Source: Desulfosoma caldarium (GTDB taxonomy: Bacteria; Desulfobacterota; Syntrophobacteria; Syntrophobacterales; DSM-9756). From it: 64,000 nt of DNA. The translations under genes and the position numbers were made by a program. The notes beneath the pieces are model-generated. The model was not told where the DNA came from. It ran no database searches and saw only the letters and a program-made list of their open reading frames with translations. Each line of letters opens with the position of its first letter. The first letter of the stretch is position 1. Positions 8,740 to 16,827 of the stretch are shown piece by piece. The stretch is from assembly GCF_003751385.1 (NCBI RefSeq), contig NZ_RJVA01000010.1, positions 372,001 through 436,000 on the forward strand, given 5' to 3'.

Positions 8740-9277
8740 ACCTCCCGATCTCAGAGCGGATCGTGACCAGGTGCTCGTGTGGATTCACCGGGGGGATCAG
8801 GCCTGCGCTTGTCGCCATTTCATTAAAGCCATTCGGTACTATCAGTTGGCTTTGGATTTGGCCAGGCATCGCGGGTTTCGGGACCTTCAGGGCCGCTTGT
8901 GCCGGGATTTGGGTTATCTTTACCTGCATCATCACGCCACGGACAAGGCTCGCACCCTCCTTCAAGAAGGACTGCAAGTCTGCGCCGACGACGCCGTTCT
9001 GAGCTTTGGGCTCTTGAGCAACCTAGTCTCCGTCTCCATGTTGGAAAACGATTACCGGCAGGGACTAGCCCAACTGAATGAAGCCCTGGACGTCTTTGAA
9101 AAAGCCTATCCCGACATCAGCGCCGCCCCGTTTGACGTGATGGCCTCCTATGCGGCGCTTTACCGACTGCGGCGAAGTCTTCGGCGCATTGTGGCGCTGC
9201 TGGACGAAGGGATTGATCCGAACAGAATCCGCGTCATCTATCGCCTGGCGCCGCCGCCCTGGGAGCCCAAAGGATGA
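8723..9277 (+). CDS. TPR-like cytoplasmic protein
   Basis: The 184-residue product has no signal peptide or membrane segment and consists of helical repeats resembling TPRs (HFIKAIRYYQLALDLARHRG, RTLLQEGLQVCADDAVLSFG, DYRQGLAQLNEALDVFEKAY). The GTG start at 8723 has AAGGAG at seven-base spacing inside the end of the flippase-like gene. Its last 40 bases overlap the end of a convergent gene. The overlap with the membrane-protein gene suggests a joint role, but no function can be assigned. Confidence 0.75.
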   Translation: MNPPHEPPDLRADRDQVLVWIHRGDQACACRHFIKAIRYYQLALDLARHRGFRDLQGRLCRDLGYLYLHHHATDKARTLLQEGLQVCADDAVLSFGLLSNLVSVSMLENDYRQGLAQLNEALDVFEKAYPDISAAPFDVMASYAALYRLRRSLRRIVALLDEGIDPNRIRVIYRLAPPPWEPKG

Positions 9278-9732
9278 TCTTTCCAGGCGTCAAGGAGCAT
9301 TTTGAGCGGATAGGCCAGCACGGGTTGCCATCGCACGCGAATGTCCAAAAAAGCTCCACGGTCGTGGAGATCTTGGAGTTCGATTTCCGGCTGCTTCTGC
9401 CATTGCAGCCTTGGAGGGTCGAGAGATTCCAGAGCCATGGGAAACGCGCTTGCGGCTACGGACGGATGCAGACGGCCTGAAGAATTGAATCGGTACTGTT
9501 CCTCCACAGGTGGGCCGTCATCCAGCGGCCGGTAACACAGGCGAAAGGAACTCCAGGGTAACACAGGGCGCTCCAAAATGAGTCGTTGGTCCGGCCAGGA
9601 ACGAAATTGCGCGAAAGGCATGGGAATAAGTAAACAAAGCGCCATGGCTGCGGTGACCAGAATGTCCCACCGCCGCGCGCGGCGCTGGGCGCGCGATTCA
9701 TTCCATGCGGATGCGGAAAGGGCCTCTTTCAT
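9238..9732 (-). CDS. Membrane-anchored hypothetical protein, possibly DUF1850-like
   Basis: The 164-residue product has a basic start, one hydrophobic segment at about residues 24-42 (WDILVTAAMALCLLIPMPF) and a soluble remainder. The stretch RLILERPVLPWSSFRLCYRP followed by VEEQY recalls DUF1850, whose members sit next to TRAP transporters, but no such transporter is here, so the family call is weak. No strong ribosome site is visible before the ATG at 9732. It overlaps the convergent TPR gene by 40 bases. It could be less conserved than its neighbours. Confidence 0.55.
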   Translation of the reverse strand: MKEALSASAWNESRAQRRARRWDILVTAAMALCLLIPMPFAQFRSWPDQRLILERPVLPWSSFRLCYRPLDDGPPVEEQYRFNSSGRLHPSVAASAFPMALESLDPPRLQWQKQPEIELQDLHDRGAFLDIRVRWQPVLAYPLKMLLDAWKDHPLGSQGGGARR

Positions 9733-9871
9733 TCAAACACCACCAGGGTCCGGAAATCTTTGGAATCGTCATGTGCACCGCTTCGCATTGTAAAGACTTG
9801 ATCCGTGCGTCGCAATGAGTGAAAAAACCCGGCGGTTCGTGAAAACCTTTTTGGGTAAGAGAGGGTCTTGG

Positions 9872-10657
9872 ATGGGCACAAAGCTTCAGGACATCATAGA
9901 AACGTCCATGCGCGCTTGGGCCGACCGTCACGGCGGGAACATCTATTGGCGACTTCCTGTGTGTGTCGGCGTCGCTGGAGTCGAGGATCCTTTGTTTGAA
10001 AAACTGAGGGAGGTTGCCGCGCCCGATCATGCTCGGCCGCAGGACCTTCTGCCTTTCGCGGCTTCGGTGATCGTCTTTTTTTTGCCGTTTCGAAAAGACC
10101 TCGCCAAGAAAAACCGATCGGATACGCCTTACGCTGCCCGCTCCTGGGCCGAAGCCTACGTGGCCACCAACGCCCTCATTGCCGAGATCTGCGAAGCCCT
10201 GAAGCATCATTTGGCCCAGGAAGGCTATGACAGCGCTACCACGCCGGCAACCCACAATTTCGATGAAAAACGCCTCGTCAGCCGATGGTCTCACAAGCAT
10301 CTGGGCTACATTGCCGGGCTCGGAACCTTTGGCGTTCATCACCAGCTCATCACGCATCAAGGGGCGTGCGGCCGACTGGGCAGTTTGGTGACGACCAAAC
10401 CCATGGCGCCGACGCCACGCCCCACCGTGGAATACTGCCTCGCCAAATCGGGTCATCCGTGCACGGCATGCGTTCGCCGCTGCACCTTTGGAGCACTCAC
10501 CCTCGACGGGCTGGACCGGCATCGCTGCTACGCCCAGCTCTTGGAAAACGATCGCCACTTCAAGGATCTTCCCCTGGTGGATGTGTGCGGCAAATGCGTG
10601 GCCGATGTACCGTGCAGTTATGGCATTCCCAAAGCCTCCATGGCCGATTGCAGGTGA
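9872..10657 (+). CDS. QueG-like Fe-S protein (epoxyqueuosine reductase-related)
   Basis: This 261-residue protein has an N-terminal domain like cobalamin/FeS proteins of the QueG group and a C-terminal cysteine cluster: HPCTACVRRCTFGAL followed by VDVCGKCVADVPCSYG. It is shorter than true QueG (about 350 residues) and lacks its C-terminal HEAT region, so tRNA modification is not certain. The ATG at 9872 has GAGAGG upstream; an earlier in-frame ATG at 9815 has no ribosome site. Its last 40 bases overlap the convergent cbiK-type gene. A corrinoid-related role would fit the neighbouring cobalamin genes, but this is inference. Confidence 0.72.
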   Translation: MGTKLQDIIETSMRAWADRHGGNIYWRLPVCVGVAGVEDPLFEKLREVAAPDHARPQDLLPFAASVIVFFLPFRKDLAKKNRSDTPYAARSWAEAYVATNALIAEICEALKHHLAQEGYDSATTPATHNFDEKRLVSRWSHKHLGYIAGLGTFGVHHQLITHQGACGRLGSLVTTKPMAPTPRPTVEYCLAKSGHPCTACVRRCTFGALTLDGLDRHRCYAQLLENDRHFKDLPLVDVCGKCVADVPCSYGIPKASMADCR

Positions 10658-11535
10658 CGGATCCAAACGTCCACCACCGCCGGAACTTCTCCCATGCCGC
10701 GAAAGACCGGAACCGCCTTAATGCCCTGGGCTTCCAGCTGAGATTTCCAACTGTCGGGCTCTTCACCTGCCATATCGTTGCGAGCGTGGTCACCGGCGAC
10801 AACCATGAAGGGCACCAAGTAGGCCTTGGGCACGCGGCGGCTTTTTAAAGTGGACAGAACGTTTTCAAAGGGAAGAGCCCCTTCCACCGTGGCAAGATAC
10901 ATGTTGCTATCCTGTTTTCGAAAGTAGCTGTCCATGGCGACGTAGGCGGCATCGGCGGGATGGTGCTCACTGCCGTGCCCCATGTAGATCACCGCTTCAT
11001 TGGGCTTTCGCTCTAAAGGCACACTCTCTGCCATGGCTCGCGCCACCTGGACCATGTCTTCGGCGGATGAGATGAGGGGCTGTGCAAAGGTGACTTTTTT
11101 GAAGCCGCCCACCATCTGCGCGAAGAACCGGGCGTTTGTGTAAAGATCATGAAACTCCGCTCCCGGAATGATATGCAGTGACATGACGGCCACGTGTGTA
11201 AAACCATCCTCCATGAGCTTGGCCAGGGCGGTTTCCGGAGCATCGAGGGATTGGCCCTGAGCGCGAAGTTTTTTGCGTATGATGCTGGAGGTGTAGGCCC
11301 AGCGCCTTTCCACTTTAGGGAAAGCCGCTGCGATGCGCTGGTCGATGAGATCGTAGGCTTTTTGGGCTTCCGGAACACTCGTTCCAAAGGCCACCACGAG
11401 AATGGCCGGCTTTGCCTCTTCGGCGGATTCATGCTTGGCCATCGCCTTTTTAACTCCCGTGCTTCCCAGAACCATCCCCACCAATCCCAGTTGTACGAGA
11501 AGAACCCACGCGCCTTTTCTTAACTTGGCCACCAT
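10618..11535 (-). CDS. cbiK: Sirohydrochlorin cobaltochelatase CbiK, exported type
   Basis: The 305-residue product begins with a hydrophobic signal segment (about residues 8-26, WVLLVQLGLVGMVLG) and continues into a CbiK chelatase: ILVVAFGTSVPEAQ, IPGAEFHDL, a YMGHGSEHHP motif near residue 185 and VAGDHARNDMAG near residue 247, holding metal-binding histidines. CbiK inserts Co(II) or Fe(II) into sirohydrochlorin. A periplasmic paralog (CbiKP) is known from Desulfovibrio, where it is linked to heme or metal handling rather than cobalamin synthesis. AGGGAGG precedes the ATG at 11535. It is the second gene after a cobalamin riboswitch and is probably controlled by it together with the 82-residue gene upstream. 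Confidence 0.9.
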   Translation of the reverse strand: MVAKLRKGAWVLLVQLGLVGMVLGSTGVKKAMAKHESAEEAKPAILVVAFGTSVPEAQKAYDLIDQRIAAAFPKVERRWAYTSSIIRKKLRAQGQSLDAPETALAKLMEDGFTHVAVMSLHIIPGAEFHDLYTNARFFAQMVGGFKKVTFAQPLISSAEDMVQVARAMAESVPLERKPNEAVIYMGHGSEHHPADAAYVAMDSYFRKQDSNMYLATVEGALPFENVLSTLKSRRVPKAYLVPFMVVAGDHARNDMAGEEPDSWKSQLEAQGIKAVPVFRGMGEVPAVVDVWIRHLQSAMEALGMP

Positions 11536-11652
11536 ACGATATTCCTCCCTTTGAACGCAAAAGGCTTGACTTCTTGCCTGCGAAGCGCCGCACAACCCCA
11601 AGCCCTTTCCAGGGTTGCACCGCGTCCACGCGGTGTCCTCGCCGGCTCTCCC

Positions 11653-11901
11653 TTAACCGCAAAGACGCAGGGGGGCTCCGATGATGGACATGCCGCGTTC
11701 GCCGTCCACCTGAGCTCGAACACAGAGGATTTCCTGCATGCCTTGGGTGAGCATGCGCCACCAGTTTTCGGCAATCTCGAATTCCGAGCGAGCCACGCCG
11801 ATGGCGTGCGCGCCAAAGCGGTCCATGCAGGCATAGGAACCCCAGCTGTCCTCGTGGAGTTCTCCCCCTTGGGTCACATAGACAATCAATCCTCTTTTCA
11901 T
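11653..11901 (-). CDS. Small protein of unknown function under a cobalamin riboswitch
   Basis: The 82-residue product starts MKRGLIVYVTQGGELHEDSW behind GGAGGATTCTG and has no signal or membrane segment. It contains three Cys, one in the ACMDRFGAH segment and one in EILCVRAQVDG, and ends LRLCG. I do not recognise the family. It lies between the riboswitch terminator (12021-12055) and cbiK (118 bases downstream), on the same strand, so cobalamin-dependent control is expected. A role in cobalt or tetrapyrrole handling is inference from position. Confidence 0.72.
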   Translation of the reverse strand: MKRGLIVYVTQGGELHEDSWGSYACMDRFGAHAIGVARSEFEIAENWWRMLTQGMQEILCVRAQVDGERGMSIIGAPLRLCG

Positions 11902-12020
11902 CAGAATCCTCCGTTTTTTGAAGGCGCCCGGGGCCCATGGGTGCAACCCCGGGCGGTCAAAGGGTAAATGGAACGATGAGGAGGGTGGTGCTGGGAAAAA
12001 GGTGGGCCGCCTTTTTCCCC

Positions 12021-12055
12021 AAAAAAAATCCTTAGAGCCGACGGCTCTAAGGATT
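12021..12055 (-). terminator. Rho-independent terminator between riboswitch and coding region
   Basis: AATCCTTAGAGCCG and CGGCTCTAAGGATT form an almost uninterrupted 14-base-pair stem, followed on the minus strand by a run of eight T. It sits about 70 bases after the cobalamin aptamer and 120 bases before the first start codon, the usual place for a riboswitch expression platform that stops transcription. Confidence 0.88.
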
Positions 12056-12123
12056 GCACCCAGTTTCGCTTAGTCCTCACGCGGGAAACATGACGGCATG
12101 CACCCGTGCCGCATTTCCCAACG

Positions 12124-12285
12124 ATCAGGCAGGTCTTCTGGCTCACGGATCGTCCGAGCGCTTGCACCTTCCCAACGCCTTGGCGGCGTCAGTGGTTTCG
12201 TCGCAAGCGCCGTCCCCGTTCACAGCGGCGGGACCGCTCCCGACTTTCACGGGATTCCCTTTTAAGCAGCAAGCACCTGATCGCT
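12124..12285 (-). promoter_or_regulatory. Cobalamin riboswitch
   Basis: Read on the minus strand the region contains, in order, the conserved elements of the cobalamin aptamer: AGGTGCTTGC, AAAAGGGAA, CCCGTGAAAGTCGGG, GCGGTCCCGCCGCTGT, the B12-box-like ACCACTG, GGGAAGG, and the 3' hallmark GAGCCAGAAGACCTGCC. The class binds adenosyl- or other cobalamins and lowers expression of downstream genes. The genes served are the 82-residue protein and cbiK. Confidence 0.93.
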
Positions 12286-12514
12286 CCGGCAACTTGTGAC
12301 TTCCTGCTACCGCTCCGGCCTCACCCTTGTCAAGAGAAATTTTCTCGACCCCCTGCGGGACCATTTGAGACGCCAAAAGCCCCCTGGCCCTTCCTCTGTG
12401 AACGGTCCCTGCAGAAGCGGCATACGGTGCGAAATATTGTGGCGCCTTGCGAAGCTCTTGGACTGTGAGCAGCCCCGTTGGGATTTTACGACCCCTGGTA
12501 GACGCCAACATATC

Positions 12515-12703
12515 CTACACCTCAGGGGCTTTGCCCACGGTCATTTGGATGGCGTCTTCCGTTTCCACAATCTGAAGCACCGTGCCGCCGTTATGGGCCA
12601 CCACCCGTTCCATCTTGGGTCTTTGCGCCGCCGTGATGAGAAAGCGAAAACTCTGACCGGGCCGCACGAATCTGAGACGTAAACTTACGTCCAGAAACCC
12701 CGC
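12515..12703 (-). pseudogene. TusA-like fragment without a start, possible remnant
   Basis: Between an in-frame TGA at 12706-12704 and a TAG at 12517-12515 the minus strand reads a 62-codon frame that includes FVRPGQSFRFLITAAQ, then ERVVAHNGGTVLQIVE. This resembles the C-terminal half of TusA-like sulfur-carrier proteins (the MKPGExxxVxxxDP...GHxVL pattern). The N-terminal CPxP half is missing, there is no start with a ribosome site, and a frame shift or deletion would be needed to join it to upstream sequence. The match is short, so this is tentative. Confidence 0.35.
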
Positions 12704-12997
12704 TCAGCAATCATCCCTGTAGTCGGCCACAAGATCACTGCTCGCTGCCTGGTTATTCTCAGGGCGGTCTTGTCGCATTCTTGAATCCTTTTTAAAGCGG
12801 TCTGAAACCTGTGAGTGCCTTGACACGTGTTGTGTTTTCCTTCACTTTAGTTCGTTAAGGAAAGGTCGAAGCCTTTCAAGCCCGGCCCACACAGCTTGAG
12901 GGATGCCGTCCCTCACGCCATGAACCTCCGGTCACGAAGACCTCGTGGAATTTTTTCTCCTTCAACAACCCAAGCACATCGAACAAAGGAGGTTGTC

Positions 12998-13807
12998 ATG
13001 AATCATCGCATCGCCGTTTCGGTCTTGGCCATGGTTTTATTGAGCGGTTTTTTGGGCACGGGGTCGTCCCTGGCTCATTTTGGGCTCATTCTGCCTTCCG
13101 ACGACATTGTCACGCCGGAAGATTCTAAGACCCTCACGGTGCAGGCCAAGTTCCTCCATCCCATGGAGGGGCACTACATGGAAATGGTCAAGCCCAAGCG
13201 TTTCGGCTTTGTGCGCTTGGGCCAGACAACGGATTTAACCACTTCCCTGCAAGCCCGCAAAGGGCGTGGCGCCGATCAGGACAGCGACTTCACGTACTGG
13301 GAAACCACCTATACGGTTCGAAAGCCCGGAAACTATGTCTTTTTCATGGAACCCAACCCGTACTGGGAACCCGCGGAGGACAAATACATTGTGCACTATA
13401 CAAAGGTGTGCGTCCAGGCCCTTGGCCTGGAAGAAGGCTGGGACGAGCCCGTGGGGCTGGAGACGGAAATCGTGCCGTTGACAAGGCCCTATGGACTGTG
13501 GACCGGCAATGTGTTTACCGGCCGCGTGCTTCTCAAAGGAAAGCCCGTCCCGTATGCGGAAGTGGAAGTGGAATACCTCAACGAATCCCCGGATAATCCA
13601 TCCAGGGTGGCAGCCCCTTCCGATCCGTACGTGACTCAGGTGATTAAGGCCGACGGGAACGGTGTGTTCACCTACGCCATGCCTCGCGCGGGCTGGTGGG
13701 GCTTTGCCGCGCTCAGCGAGGCTTCCTGGAAGCTCAAAAAGGACGGGAAACCCAAACCCGTGGAGATCGGGGCCGTCTTTTGGGTGCACACCACGGACAT
13801 GAAATGA
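12998..13807 (+). CDS. DUF4198 periplasmic protein, possible nickel/cobalt uptake component
   Basis: The 269-residue product has a signal peptide cleaved near [10 protein letters not shown] and the DUF4198 features [10 protein letters not shown], a mixed beta fold, and the closing [14 protein letters not shown]. Proteins of this type (NikK-like) accompany energy-coupling nickel/cobalt importers in Desulfovibrio and relatives and are thought to bind metal in the periplasm. AAAGGAGG precedes the ATG. No nikMNQO gene is in the window, so metal uptake is inference. The His-rich gene follows after 23 bases, which supports metal handling. A TTGACA at 12820 may belong to its promoter, with no good -10. 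Confidence 0.8.
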   Translation: MNHRIAVSVLAMVLLSGFLGTGSSLAHFGLILPSDDIVTPEDSKTLTVQAKFLHPMEGHYMEMVKPKRFGFVRLGQTTDLTTSLQARKGRGADQDSDFTYWETTYTVRKPGNYVFFMEPNPYWEPAEDKYIVHYTKVCVQALGLEEGWDEPVGLETEIVPLTRPYGLWTGNVFTGRVLLKGKPVPYAEVEVEYLNESPDNPSRVAAPSDPYVTQVIKADGNGVFTYAMPRAGWWGFAALSEASWKLKKDGKPKPVEIGAVFWVHTTDMK

Positions 13808-13830
13808 TTTCGCGGGCATGGAGGGCAATC

Positions 13831-14181
13831 ATGGGCCATCATCACGATGCCACAACCCCAAAACATGAGCACGATCACTGCACCCAGGCTTCCCATCAGG
13901 CTCATCACGGGGGCAAGCACGACGCACATTTCGGCCACGAAGGCCATACCGCTTTGGCAGAATCCGAAGGTGGTGCCCTTTCCATGAGAGAAAAGCTGGC
14001 CAAAATGCTGGATCACTGGCAGCACCACAACGAAGACCATGGGACGTCCTATCGCCGCTGGGCGCAGCACGCGCGATCGGAAGGCCTCGAACAGGTGGCT
14101 CAGACGCTGGAGGCGGTAGCGGAGCGTTCTTTGGCCCTGAATGAACTGCTAAACACGGCAAGAAAACAACTAGAGGCGTAA
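13831..14181 (+). CDS. Histidine-rich small protein, putative metal binder
   Basis: The 116-residue product has about 15 histidines in its first 45 residues (MGHHHDATTPKHEHDHC, then HQAHHGG and HFGHEGH), followed by a charged, helical C-terminal domain (REKLAKMLDHWQHHNEDHG, then ALNELLNTARKQLEA). GGAGGG lies five bases before the ATG. The pattern suits Ni, Co or Zn storage or delivery, as in HypB- or CooJ-like His-rich proteins, but the C-terminal domain is not recognised. It lies between a DUF4198 gene and a molybdopterin oxidoreductase gene, probably in one operon. Confidence 0.8.
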   Translation: MGHHHDATTPKHEHDHCTQASHQAHHGGKHDAHFGHEGHTALAESEGGALSMREKLAKMLDHWQHHNEDHGTSYRRWAQHARSEGLEQVAQTLEAVAERSLALNELLNTARKQLEA

Positions 14182-14207
14182 AACGACACCCTGCCCGGGA
14201 GGATCCC

Positions 14208-16277
14208 ATGGCTCAGGAATGGTTTCGGACCCATTGTGCGCGATTCGATCACGGCGGTTGCGGCCTGAAAGTTTCCCTTAAAGACGGCCGTGTGGACAAG
14301 GTGGTTCCCGACCCTGACGATCCTTTCAGCCACGGCTGGCACTGCCGCAAAGGCCTTTCCGCAAAGGAACGACTGGAAAGCGATCTCAGGCTCACGCAGC
14401 CGCTGCGCCGCAATGGACCACGAGGTTCCGGGCTTTGGGAACCCATCGGCTGGGATCAGGCCCTGGATTTTCTGGCCCAGCAATTCATTCGAGCCATAGA
14501 AACAAGTGGGCCGGAAAGCGTCGCCTTTGCCCAGGGAGCACCTAAGGGACCGGAATTTTTCCTGCTTCTTCGCCTGGCCAATCTGCTTCGATGCCCCAAT
14601 GTGGCGGGAAGCCAGCATGTGTGCCACATGCCTCGAGAACAAATGGCTCTGGTCACCTGCGGATTTTTTCCCGTGGCGGACCTGGAGGGTCCGTCCCGAT
14701 GTGTGCTGCTGTGGGGAAGCAATCCTCCGGCCACCAATGAGGAAGGCGTGCTGGGAGGCCACCTGCACGCCTGCCTCAAACAGGGAGCGCGGCTGGTGGT
14801 CGTGGATCCCTTGCGCACGGCCCTTGCCGAAAAAGCCGATGTCTGGCTGCAGATTCGCCCCGGCACGGACGACCTTTTGGCTATGGGCTTCTTGCATATC
14901 ATCCTGGAAGAAGGGATCTACGATCGGGAATTCGTTGAACGGTGGACCGTGGGCTTTGACGACCTGCGCCAGGCCGTCAAGCCTTACACGCCGCAACGGG
15001 TGGCGGCAGGATGCTGGGTCTCGGAGGAAAAGATTCGAGCGGCGGCTCGACTGTACGCTCAGAGCCGCCCGGCCTGCCTCCAGTGGGGCAATGCCGTGGA
15101 ACACACCCCAAAAAGCGCCAATACCTGCCGGGCCCTGGTGCACCTCATGGCCGTTACCGGAAACCTGGAGCAACCCGGGGGCAATATTCGCGCCGAGATG
15201 CCCCGACTCCTGGCCCTCAAGGACATGATTGCTCTGGACGAGTTTCCCGATCGCCCCAAGAAGCTCCTGAACCGTCACCACGGCATCCTTCCGCGCTTGA
15301 TTTCAGTGCCCAGCTGGATGGTGGTGCAGTCCATTGTGGATCAAGCCCCCTACCCCATACGGTGTCTCTACGTGCAGGGATCCAATCCCCTGCTCAGTTA
15401 CACGGAAGCCGAGGTCGTCAAAAAGGCTTTGGAATCCTTGGATTTTCTTGCCGTTGCCGATCAAGTCATGACGCCCACGGCCGCTTTGGCCGACCTGGTA
15501 CTCCCCGTGGCCTTGCCCATGGAATACGACGACATCGGCCACTACGGGTTGCCTCACGGCTTCATCACGGCTCGGCCAAAGCTGGTGGATCCTCCGGATG
15601 CCTGCCGATCCGACCTGTGGATTATCAATGAATGGGCCAAGCGCATGGGGTTGGGCGATCGTTTCTGGCCAAAAGCGGAAGACATCCTTGAAGCCATTGT
15701 GGCCCCTTCCGGGCTGACGTACGGGGAATTTTGCCAAAGGGGCGTGCTTTTCGGTCCCAAACGCTATCGCACCTACCAGGACAAAGGGTTCAAGACACCA
15801 TCCGGGAAGGTGGAATTGCGCTCAAGCCTTATGGAAAAATGGGGTTTCGCCGGGTTGCCGGCCGCCGAGGATCCTGAACCCTTACCGGATGATTTTCCTT
15901 TCCTGCTCACCAGCCGAAAGCCTAAGGATTTCTTTCATTCGGCGTATCGCCACCTGGAACGCCTTCGCCGAGAGCATCGAGAACCTACGGTCTGGATTTC
16001 GTTGGATTCGGCATCACGGTTAGGCATCAGCGAAGGCCAGGAAATTTTCATTGAAACCGCTCACGGGCGCATCACTCAGCGCGCCCATCTCACGGACGCC
16101 CTGCAGCATCCCGTGGTTCTCGCAGACTTTGGGTGGTGGTTTCCGGAAAAGGTCGATGATCCCATGCGCGGATGGCAGGTATCAAATCTCAATCGAGTGA
16201 CGGCAGTCACGCGAACAGATCCCGTGATGGCTACGCCGCAGGTTCGGGCCATACCATGCCGCCTCATTCCCGCATAA
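14208..16277 (+). CDS. Molybdopterin oxidoreductase, cytoplasmic, with altered Fe-S ligand set
   Basis: The 689-residue protein has the Mo/W-bisPGD oxidoreductase layout: N-terminal Fe-S motif, catalytic domains, and a C-terminal molybdopterin dinucleotide-binding domain (LGISEGQEIFIETAHG). The cluster motif has C10, C18 and C46, but the usual second Cys is Asp14 (THCARFDHGGCG). AGSQHVCHMPRE places Cys139 where acetylene hydratase and related enzymes ligate the metal. No Tat or Sec signal is present, so it acts in the cytoplasm. No partner subunit is adjacent. Substrate is unknown; the closest general type is the thiosulfate/polysulfide reductase-acetylene hydratase group. Confidence 0.9.
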   Translation: MAQEWFRTHCARFDHGGCGLKVSLKDGRVDKVVPDPDDPFSHGWHCRKGLSAKERLESDLRLTQPLRRNGPRGSGLWEPIGWDQALDFLAQQFIRAIETSGPESVAFAQGAPKGPEFFLLLRLANLLRCPNVAGSQHVCHMPREQMALVTCGFFPVADLEGPSRCVLLWGSNPPATNEEGVLGGHLHACLKQGARLVVVDPLRTALAEKADVWLQIRPGTDDLLAMGFLHIILEEGIYDREFVERWTVGFDDLRQAVKPYTPQRVAAGCWVSEEKIRAAARLYAQSRPACLQWGNAVEHTPKSANTCRALVHLMAVTGNLEQPGGNIRAEMPRLLALKDMIALDEFPDRPKKLLNRHHGILPRLISVPSWMVVQSIVDQAPYPIRCLYVQGSNPLLSYTEAEVVKKALESLDFLAVADQVMTPTAALADLVLPVALPMEYDDIGHYGLPHGFITARPKLVDPPDACRSDLWIINEWAKRMGLGDRFWPKAEDILEAIVAPSGLTYGEFCQRGVLFGPKRYRTYQDKGFKTPSGKVELRSSLMEKWGFAGLPAAEDPEPLPDDFPFLLTSRKPKDFFHSAYRHLERLRREHREPTVWISLDSASRLGISEGQEIFIETAHGRITQRAHLTDALQHPVVLADFGWWFPEKVDDPMRGWQVSNLNRVTAVTRTDPVMATPQVRAIPCRLIPA

Positions 16278-16283
16278 GGCGGG

Positions 16284-16823
16284 TCACCAACACCATCCAT
16301 GGCCGAAATAGAACCGCCACCAGATGGGAGGGTACCGGTAGCAGTCGTAGTAGGGATCCCGAACGACCACGGGTTCCTCAGGCCACAGGTGCATTTCCAT
16401 GACGGTCACCACGGGATAAACGTAAGGGACGGCTCCCAGGGGTCGTTGTTGGGTTCCCGAAAGGGTTCCCGCCACCGTGACCAAACGGTTGGGCGCATAC
16501 AGCGCGGTATCCAGGAATCTGAAATCCTTGGCTAAAAAACGGCCTCCGGAACGCGTGGTGCTCGAGGGCTTTCCCTGCCGGTTGGCTGGAAGTTCCAGAA
16601 TTTCCAGCCAGGTCCCGTCGCTCTTGTTTTCTCCGGAGAGAATCACGCCGCTCCAAACGACCACGGTGCCCTTGTAGGCCTCGGGGTTTTTTCGAACCTC
16701 CTCCAGGCTCAGCTTCATGGCAGCCTGCTGGCGCACCTGGGGTGAGATCACGTGGGCGCAGCCGCTTAGGACCAAAACCACGCTAAAGCACCCCAAAAGC
16801 TCTATCCATCTTTTGCTTTTCAT
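16284..16823 (-). CDS. Slp/YeaY-type outer-membrane lipoprotein
   Basis: The 179-residue product has a lipoprotein signal ending VVLVLSGCAHVISPQ, with the acylated Cys about residue 22. It then has the Slp-type core LEEVRKNPEAYKGTVVVWSGVI, the LEILELPANRQGKP segment and GRFLAKDFRFLD. The family is starvation- or stress-linked in enterobacteria, with unclear molecular function. The tail is rich in Tyr, Trp and Pro. Its start is five bases after the end of the phosphofructokinase gene, so they form one transcription unit, an odd pairing with no evident functional link. Confidence 0.87.
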   Translation of the reverse strand: MKSKRWIELLGCFSVVLVLSGCAHVISPQVRQQAAMKLSLEEVRKNPEAYKGTVVVWSGVILSGENKSDGTWLEILELPANRQGKPSSTTRSGGRFLAKDFRFLDTALYAPNRLVTVAGTLSGTQQRPLGAVPYVYPVVTVMEMHLWPEEPVVVRDPYYDCYRYPPIWWRFYFGHGWCW

Positions 16824-16827
16824 GGCC

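Noticed and set aside
9698-10666. Minus-strand frame opposite the QueG-like gene
   Set aside because: The plus strand carries the two Cys clusters expected for an Fe-S protein.
12820-12851. Full promoter for the DUF4198 gene
   Set aside because: TTGACA is present, but the only -10-like hexamers are poor or at 19-20-base spacing.
14100-15281. Minus-strand frame opposite the Mo enzyme and His-rich genes
   Set aside because: Contradicts two well-supported plus genes with motifs and ribosome sites.
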